Assembly (NCBI RefSeq): GCF_937616625.2
Contig: NC_065574.1
Span: forward strand, 29,390,501-29,454,500
Direction: 5' to 3'
DNA length: 64,000 nt
Source: Mercurialis annua
Taxonomy: Eukaryota > Streptophyta > Magnoliopsida > Malpighiales > Euphorbiaceae
This document shows positions 56,807 through 64,000 of the stretch, one piece after another (the first letter of the stretch is position 1; each line of letters opens with the position of its first letter). A program made the translations under genes and the position numbers. A model generated the notes under the pieces. It was not told the origin of the DNA. It ran no database searches and worked only from the letters and a program-made list of their open reading frames with translations.

Positions 56807-59800
56807 TTATGGGTATGGTTGTACCAAAACCCGTAGCTAGCCTTGCGGATAAACAACAATTAAATAAACCTGCAAGAAAAATCAATGCCCGGGGGACAAC
56901 TGAGACTTCAGCCTAATTCTAGCAGTTTATAATATTCAACATTTATTATAAAGTGCTCAGCCAACTCTGAGTCTTATTCATGGCAGAAGTACATATTAAC
57001 CCAAGTTAATAAAAGAATGCTATAACCATGATAATTCATTAAATAGATTTAAAACAAGTATTCGACATAAGACTTGTAATTACTACTGCGGTCTAAGAAT
57101 AAAATCAGTTACTAACTTTATTAAAATATACGTAAAACCTCTGAGAAAAAAAAGAATCAGAGAGCAGCTGACTCATTCAAATAATAACCCTGGAAAAATT
57201 GGGAAAACAACGGGTTCAGATATACTGAGATGAGTTCATACCACTATTTACATTTATGAAGTGGAAAACCTTTAAAACCGTTTAAAGCATTTAATAATAA
57301 CATTACGTATTGTAGTAGGAACCGTAATCCACAATACTAAATATATCCATAATCCATTAGGCATGGTCCTGAGAGCTGAGCTACACCGAGTAACCACCGA
57401 CCACTCTTAATCTATAATCCGAGTCCCGAGAGCTGAACTACACCGAGTTACTCTACTGGTCCCGAGAGTTATGCTCATACTGAGTTACCACCACATATCA
57501 CATACCTTTTCTAGATCAATACCGGTACGCACACAGTCCTAATGATGCCCATTAGGTAGCATGTTCCAACTAAAAGCCATAATGGAAAAACAGTTCGAAA
57601 TATACATACAATATATATTTATATATTAAAATAACAATTTACTTAATAAAGCGGTAAATAGTAAGTACAAACTCACTGCCTGCTAATCCACGTGATAACC
57701 TGGCAAGCAAGTACTCCTGATTCGTCTCTGAAGCACGAACAGTCGGCGAGTCTAGACAATATACATAATTATTAAAAACATATCCTAACTCTAGAGAGTA
57801 TTACACACCACATAGGACTAGCACAAACAACACGTCGGAATAAAACAATCTAGAGCAACACAAATACCCAATAGGTAATAACGCCCAATTAATGTAAGTC
57901 TATTGAGTTCTTGCTTTAAAATTCATTTCATAAATATTATATAATAGTCTTTAAATAATAATTAATTTCCAAATAGTTAGTTAGCCGAGTTACCGATAAC
58001 TACCAAGCTAACCTCACTCGTCGGGTGACTCAAGTCTAACCCGAATCAAAACGTTTATCAAATATAAACCCGAGTTTATATTTATAGAATAATTTGATAA
58101 AATAATAATTCTATTTAAAACTTAACTCAATATCTTCTATTTCAAGTAACCCAAGTTACACAAAAAAATATTTACTAAATTAAGTTTCAAAACGTTTAAG
58201 GTCAAAACGTAACTTTAGCCAATTTGGCGTACCGAGCCATATTTCAAGAAAACGATAATTACCCAAGTAATTATTCGATTAAAAGATAAAAATAGAAAAT
58301 CATTTTTAGATTATAATTATCGACACCAATGAATTTATAATTGAAACTAATATATATTTTTGTAGATTTGAAAATGATTAATTTATTAAGAATGATAAAA
58401 AGGAATAATCAAATAGAAATAATAACAAAAGTCTAAGTACCATAATTGACAAAAATCCACCAACATAAATAATGGCAAATGATATGATGCTCATGCTATT
58501 ACTATTTGAATTAAAATAGGTAGAATTTAACCACTCATGAAGGACTCATGGCCAATTAACCTTTCAAAAGAATAAATCATGGCTACTGCCGCCATGAACC
58601 ATTATTAACCTAAGGATTTAAATTGATGTAACTTTCAAAAGAAGCAAATAAAGCCTCTTGGCAACCACTACAGGAACCAACGGAGAACCCGACCAATTAT
58701 AACACCATGGCAACAACCAAAAGATCAAGTCTATCTTCACAATATTTATGTCCATAACACATATGATTTGGCAGTAAAGATAAGTATAACCCAAAAGAAA
58801 AATCCATAAACAACATCTTATCAAATATTCGGCTAACTCAAAGCGATGGGTTATTGATTTAGCAACACAGTGATAATCCTAAGCAACATGATCTATGGCA
58901 GGCTCAAGGAAAACAAACGACAAACACAACATCAAACTTTGTCAACAAGAAACGGCAGAAAATACAATCCACAATGACAAACCGAGCAGCGAAGGAATAG
59001 ATAGATATTACGTACCGTATTTGTTTCTAACGTGTAGGGATATACGAGGTCGATGAATAAGGATGAATCGTCAAAGAAAATCTCAGATTAAAGCTAAAAC
59101 ACACGAGATACATATCAAGAACGATATTGACGATAGCGTATGAATTAAGGAAAGCAACGTGAGAACTTACCCGAAATCAAAACGATAGGAAGGAATGGTG
59201 AGAGCATAAGATTTCAGAGCGTTTTTAGAGTGTGACGGCTAGGGTTTATTTTATAAATAGGGTTTGAATCGTTGATTAAAAGAAACGTACATATAAAGGA
59301 AAAGAGTAGATGATTCACGTTGCTGCAACAATATTTCATGTAAAAAGAAACATGGCTTTTCATGTTATGTGATAAGTGGGCTTTTCATGTTAATTATAAA
59401 GAGGAAATTACACCATTTACCAAAAAAAAATGAAAATAATTACAAAACTACATGTTGACTTTTTTCATTTACAAAAATCTTAATAATATTTACAAAAGTA
59501 CAAAAAAAAATAAAAATAATATCAAACATACGGTGTATACTGTGAGTATAATTTCAGTATACTAATAAACTAACATTATATCAACATTATATCAATATTA
59601 TACCAAAATTATACCAACATTATACATACTGAGATTTTATTAATATTAAATAAAAATTTACTAAAATTACATCAAATCGTAAACTAAAAATTAAATGAAT
59701 AATATACCAAAATTATACCAACATTATACCAAGAGTGTACACATCAAAATATGCTGAAATTTTATTATTACATCAACATTACACCACATCGCATACTAAA

Positions 59801-60496
59801 TATTAACCTAACAATATACTAAAATTACACCAACAATATACAAATTCTCTAGTTCATTACCAACTATAGTGAAAAATACATATAAAAAATATACATGTTA
59901 TCAACTAGAAAATATATATATAAAAATTTATAATCAATATATCAAAAATATACTAAAATTATACCAATAATAAACCAAATAATATTTTTAAATTATCTGA
60001 TTTATAGTTTTAATATTCCAAAATTATACCATAATTATACCGACATTATATAAATCGTACTTTTGTAATTAATTTTCATTTTTTGGTACTTTTGTAATTA
60101 ATTTTAAATCAGTCGTATTTTTGTAAATAAAAAAAGTTTACAGGTACTTTTGTAAATATTTTTAAAATTTTAGATACTTTTGTCATCGTCCCAATTATAA
60201 ATGGGCCAACGTGGACTCAAAAAGAGAGTAAGGCATGCATGGCTTTTATGCATGATATATATTCACTTACTTATATATTTTTATAAATAACATGCATAGG
60301 TTAAAATTTACTAATACAAACAGAACACGAGTCGAACCATGACCGAATCAACGAACGATTCAAATAAAATTAAATAAAAATATTTAATAATTATAATAAT
60401 AAATTACCTAAACCTCGTCGGAATACCAAAATTAAAATTAAAGTTTAAAAATAATTTTAAAAAAAAGACAATAAAAAGAAAAATATGGGATATTAG
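56807..60496 (-). mobile_element. Element B right (5') LTR remnant
   Basis: Starts about 40 bp into the LTR (TTATGGGTATGGTTGTACC), where C inserted, and ends GATATTAGA next to satellite. It aligns with 28115-28154 and 31708-34403. It carries the empty CTAGC site for D (56837-56841), about 195 bp missing from the left copy (57632-57830), a TATA box at 59250-59260, and the Mutator-like insert 59401-60192. No coding region. Confidence 0.88.
59401..60192. mobile_element. 792-bp AT-rich Mutator-like non-autonomous element
   Basis: Absent from the left B LTR, where GATTATAAATGGGCC is continuous. Flanked by AATTATAAA (59392-59400 and 60193-60201), a 9-bp target duplication. The ends are short imperfect inverted repeats: GAGGAAATTACA at the left and, reverse-complemented, GGGACGATGACA at the right. 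The interior is full of ATTATACCAA and TACAAAAGTAC-like motifs and has no coding capacity. It is assigned to the Mutator superfamily from the duplication length. Confidence 0.82.
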
Positions 60497-63400
60497 AAAA
60501 ACAAAGAAATCCTAACGTTTCACCCAAACGTTTTAAACATAACGAAAAAAATCCTACAGTTTAACCATTTTAGCGATTTGTGCCAAACGTTTAAAATCTT
60601 ACAAAATAATTCCAAACGTTCAAAACGTTAAGAAACAAATCTAAACGTTTCACCTTTTAAGCGATTTAAGTCAATCATTTAAAACATTGAAAAAAATCAT
60701 AACGTTTCACTTTTTAAGCGAATTAGGCCAAACGTTTAAAACGTTACGAACCAATCCAAACGTTTATAACGTTACGAAACAAATCCTCACGTTTAACCTT
60801 TTCAGTGATTTAAGCCAAACATTTAAAATGTTAAAAAACAAATTTTAGCGTTTCACCTTTTTAGCGATTTAAGCCAAACGTTTAAAACGTCACGAAACAA
60901 ATTCTAACGTTTCACCTTTTTAGTGATTTAAGCCAAACGATAAAGACGTTATGAAACAAATTCTAATGTTTGACCTTTTTAGCGATTTAAGCGAAACATT
61001 TAAAACGTTACGAAACAAATCCTTACGTTTCACCTTTTTAGCGATTTAAGCCGAACGTTTAAACTTTCGTAACAAATCCAAACGTTTCCCCTTTTTAGCT
61101 ATTTCAGCCAACGTTTAAAGAGTTACGAAACAAATCCTTACGTTTTACCTTTTATGCGATTTAAGCCAAACATTTAAAATGTTACGAAACAAAGCCTAAA
61201 CCGTTTTAGCGATTTAAGCCAAACATTTAAAATGTTATGAAACCAATCCAAACATTTAAAACGTTACGAAACAAATTCTGACGTTTAACCTTTCTAGCAA
61301 TTTAAGTCAAACGTTTAAAACGTTATGACACAAATCCAAACGTTTAAAACGTTACGAAACAAATCCCTAACGTTTCACTTTTTTGAGATTTAAGCCAAAA
61401 TTTTAAACGTTACAAAACAAATCCAAATGTTTTACCTTTTTAGCGATTTAAGACAAACGTTTAATGTGTTTCAAAGCAAATCCAAATGTTTAAAACGTTA
61501 CGAAACAAATTCTAATTTTTCACCTTTATAGCGAATTAAGCCAAATGTTTTAAATGTTACAAAATAAATCTAAATGTTTCACCTTTTTAATGTTACGAAA
61601 CAAATCCAAACGTTTAAAATGTTACGAAACAAATCCAAACGTTTAAAACAAAACAAATCCTAACGTTTCACCTTTCTAGCGATTTAAGCCAAACGTTTTA
61701 AACGTAACGAAACAAACCCTACCGTTTCACTGTGTTAGCGATTTAAGCCAAACCTTTAAAATGTTATGGAACTAATCCAAACATTTAAAACGTTACGAAA
61801 CAAATCCTAACGTTTCACCTTTTAAGCGATTGAAGCTTAACGTTACGAAACTAATCCAAACGATACAAAACAAATGCAAACGTTTTTAAACATTATGAAA
61901 CAAATCCAAATGATTCACATTTTTAGCGATTTCAGCAAAACGTTTACAAACTTTGCGAAACAAATCCAAACTTTTCAACTTTTTAGCGATTGAAGCCAAA
62001 CGTTAACAATCGTTACGAAACAAATCAAAATGTTTCACCTTTTTAGCGATTTAAGCTAAACGTTTAAAAAATTATGAAACCAACAACGCTTAAAACGTAA
62101 TGAAACAAATCCAAACGTTTAATCTATTAGCGATTTAAACCAAACGTTTAGAAACGTTACACAAAAAATCTAAACGTTTCACCTTTTTAGTGATTTCAGC
62201 AAAACGTTTACAAACTTTGCGAAACAAATCCAAACTTTTCAACTTTTTAGCGATTGAAGCCAAACGTTAACAATCGTCACGAAACAAATCAAAATGTTTC
62301 ACCTTTTTAGCGATTTAAGCCAAACGTTTAAAAAATTATGAAACCAACAACGCTTAAAACGTTATGAAACAAATCCAAACGTTTAATCTATTAGCGATTT
62401 AAACCAAACGTTTAGAAACGTTACACAAAAAATCTAAACGTTTCACCTTTTTAGTGATTTAAGCCAAACATTTAAAAAGTTACGAAATCAATCCAAACGT
62501 TTCCCCTTTTTAGCGATTTAAGGCAAACGTTTACAAATGCTACGAAATAAATCCAAATGCTTCACCTTTTTATCAATTTAATCTAAATGTTTAAGACGTT
62601 ACGAAACCAATCCAAATGTTTCACCTTTTTAGCCATTTAAGCCAAACGTTTACAAACGTTACGAAACAAATCCATACGTTTCACCTTTTTAGCGATTTAT
62701 ATCTGAAGTTTAAAACACTACGAAACCAATCCAAACGTTTTAAACAAATCCTAACGTATCACCATTTTACTGATTTAAGCCAAACGTGTCAAAAAAAAAT
62801 CCAAACGTTTCACCTTTTTAGCGATTTAAGCCAAACATTTAAACTGTTGTTTAACCAATCCAAACCTTTAAAACGTTACCAAACCAATCCAAACGTTTCA
62901 CCTTTTTAGCGATTTAAGCCAAACGTTTAAAACGTTTACGAAAATAATCCAAATGTTTCACCTTTTTAGCGATTTAAGCCAAACGTTTAAACATTAAGAA
63001 ACAAATCCAAACGTTTAAAACCTTATGAAACAAATCCTAAAGTTTCCCCTTTTTGGCGATTTAAGCCAAACGTTTAAAATATTACGCAACAAATCCAAAC
63101 ATTTAAAACGTTACGAAACAAATCCAGACGTTTCACCAGAGCGATGTAAGCCAAACGTTTACAAACATTACGAAACAAATCCACATGTTTCACCTTTTTA
63201 GCGATTTAAGCCAAGCATTTAAAACTTTACGAAACCATTCCAGACGCTTAAAACCATACGAAAACAAAACCTAACGTTTTACCTTTTTGGCGATTTAAGC
63301 CAAACGTTTAAAACATTACGAAACCAATCCAAACATTTAAAACATTACAAAACAAATCTAGGCGTTTCATCTTTTGAGCGATTTAAGCCAAACGTTTACA

Positions 63401-64000
63401 AACATTACGAAACAAATCCAGACGTTTCACCTTTTGAGTGATTTAAGGCAAACGTTTACAAACATTACGAAACAAATCCACACGTTTCACCTTTATAGCG
63501 ATTTATGCCAAACGTGTTAAACGTTGCATAATAAATCCTACCGTTTCACCGTTTTAGCGATTTAAGCCAAACGTTTAAGCGTTTAAAATGTGACGAAGCA
63601 AATCCTAACGTTTCACCTTTTTAGCGATTGTAGCCAAACATTTACAAACGTTATGAAACGAATCCAAATATTTCACCTCTTTAGCAATTTAAGCCATACG
63701 TTTACAAACGTTAAGAAACTAATCCAAACGTTTAAAACTTAACGAAACAAATCCAAACCTTTCACCTTTTCAGCGATTTAAGCCAAACGTTTACAAACGT
63801 TAATAAACAAATCAAAACGTTTCCCCTTTTTATCAAAATAAGCCAAACATTTAAAACGTTAAGAAACCAATCCAAACGGTTAACACATTACAAAACAAAT
63901 CCAAACATTTCCCCTCTTTAGCGATTTAAGCTAAACATTTACAAACGTTACGAACAAATCCAAATGATTCACCTTTTTAACGAGTTAGGCCAATCGTTTA
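60497..64000 (+). repeat. 59-60-bp satellite array, right of the nest
   Basis: Same monomer and orientation as 2274-28073, mostly the AAATCCTAACG subfamily at first. The left edge resumes in phase with the end of the array at 28073. Monomers are divergent. There is a 264-bp duplication at 61933-62460 and a few adjacent near-identical monomers at 63375-63490. The array continues beyond the window. Confidence 0.93.
61933..62460 (+). repeat. 264-bp tandem duplication in the satellite
   Basis: CAGCAAAACGTTTACAAACT at 61933 recurs at 62197. The intervening monomers match with only a few differences (for example GTTACG versus GTCACG near 62010 and 62274). This is a small young higher-order unit. 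Confidence 0.85.

Larger units (their letters stand above)
28074..60496 (-). mobile_element. Ty3/gypsy element B, outermost of the nest (interrupted)
   Basis: Element B entered the satellite. Its left LTR begins near TGGTCATTAACC and ends GATATTACA at 34403; its right LTR remnant ends GATATTAGA near 60496. The flanking satellite is in register, with a likely 5-bp duplication AAAAA (28069-28073 and just after 60495), although low complexity leaves an uncertainty of one or two bases. The LTRs on the two sides are clearly homologous over about 2.7 kb. The interior is almost entirely replaced by element C. Strand follows from the polypurine tract at 34404, which faces the left LTR. Confidence 0.8.

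Noticed and set aside
58618..58824. 68-codon minus-strand frame in the right B LTR
   Set aside because: Not preserved in the left LTR, no domain, within non-coding LTR.
1..64000. Host protein-coding, tRNA or rRNA genes
   Set aside because: None found by eye: all recognisable proteins are gag-pol parts, and the only tRNA-related sequences are the short primer-binding sites.

Overview
This window is plant heterochromatin, almost certainly from a eudicot nuclear genome. No single-copy host gene, tRNA or rRNA is recognisable. Two things fill it: a long tandem satellite array, and a nest of LTR retrotransposons that landed inside that array. The plant assignment rests on chromodomain-bearing Ty3/gypsy elements of Tekay/Del type (LTRs reading TGTAATACCC on the minus strand, initiator-Met-tRNA primer sites), a plant-type Ty1/copia element with a clean TATA box, and Mutator-like non-autonomous elements with 9-bp target duplications. 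I cannot name the species.

Satellite. Positions 1-28073 and 60497-64000 are one array of a 59-60-bp AT-rich monomer rich in AACGTT palindromes. The first 2273 bp run in the opposite orientation to the rest; the switch point is a perfect 15-bp inverted repeat. Between 2858 and 20216 the monomers are organised into a higher-order repeat (HOR) of about 3.11 kb in five copies. Copy 4 carries an extra 1144-bp internal duplication and copy 5 a 654-bp one. The central copies are nearly identical, while the two edges share older variants. From 20217 the array is divergent and mostly shows no HOR. It is interrupted once, at 23328-23617, by a 290-bp MITE with a 9-bp target duplication (TTAGCTATT).

Transposon nest, 28074-60496, all elements on the minus strand. 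Element B, with LTRs of about 2.8-3.0 kb, inserted into the satellite. Its left (3') LTR later received a 3548-bp solo LTR (D) flanked by CTAGC. Its right (5') LTR received element C and, further along, a 792-bp Mutator-like element. A deletion fused what remains of B's interior (34404-34960) to the integrase C-terminus of C. C keeps gag, PR, RT, RNase H, most of IN, its primer site and its 5' LTR (54641-56806). Element A2 (38053-52920) sits inside C's protease with target duplication CGGAT. A2 lost gag, PR and the start of RT through an internal deletion. A 9028-bp Ty1/copia element (43351-52378) sits inside A2's 5' LTR with target duplication ATCCG.

Every coding region is broken by stops or frameshifts, so none is autonomous. 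Points of interest are the two-stage history of the HOR, a stem-loop conserved with a compensatory base-pair change in the transcribed LTR leaders of four related LTR lineages, tandem hairpins in the A/C leaders, an RT active-site Asp-to-Asn change shared by two separately inserted gypsy copies, and promoter-proximal minisatellites with G-box repeats in the copia LTRs.
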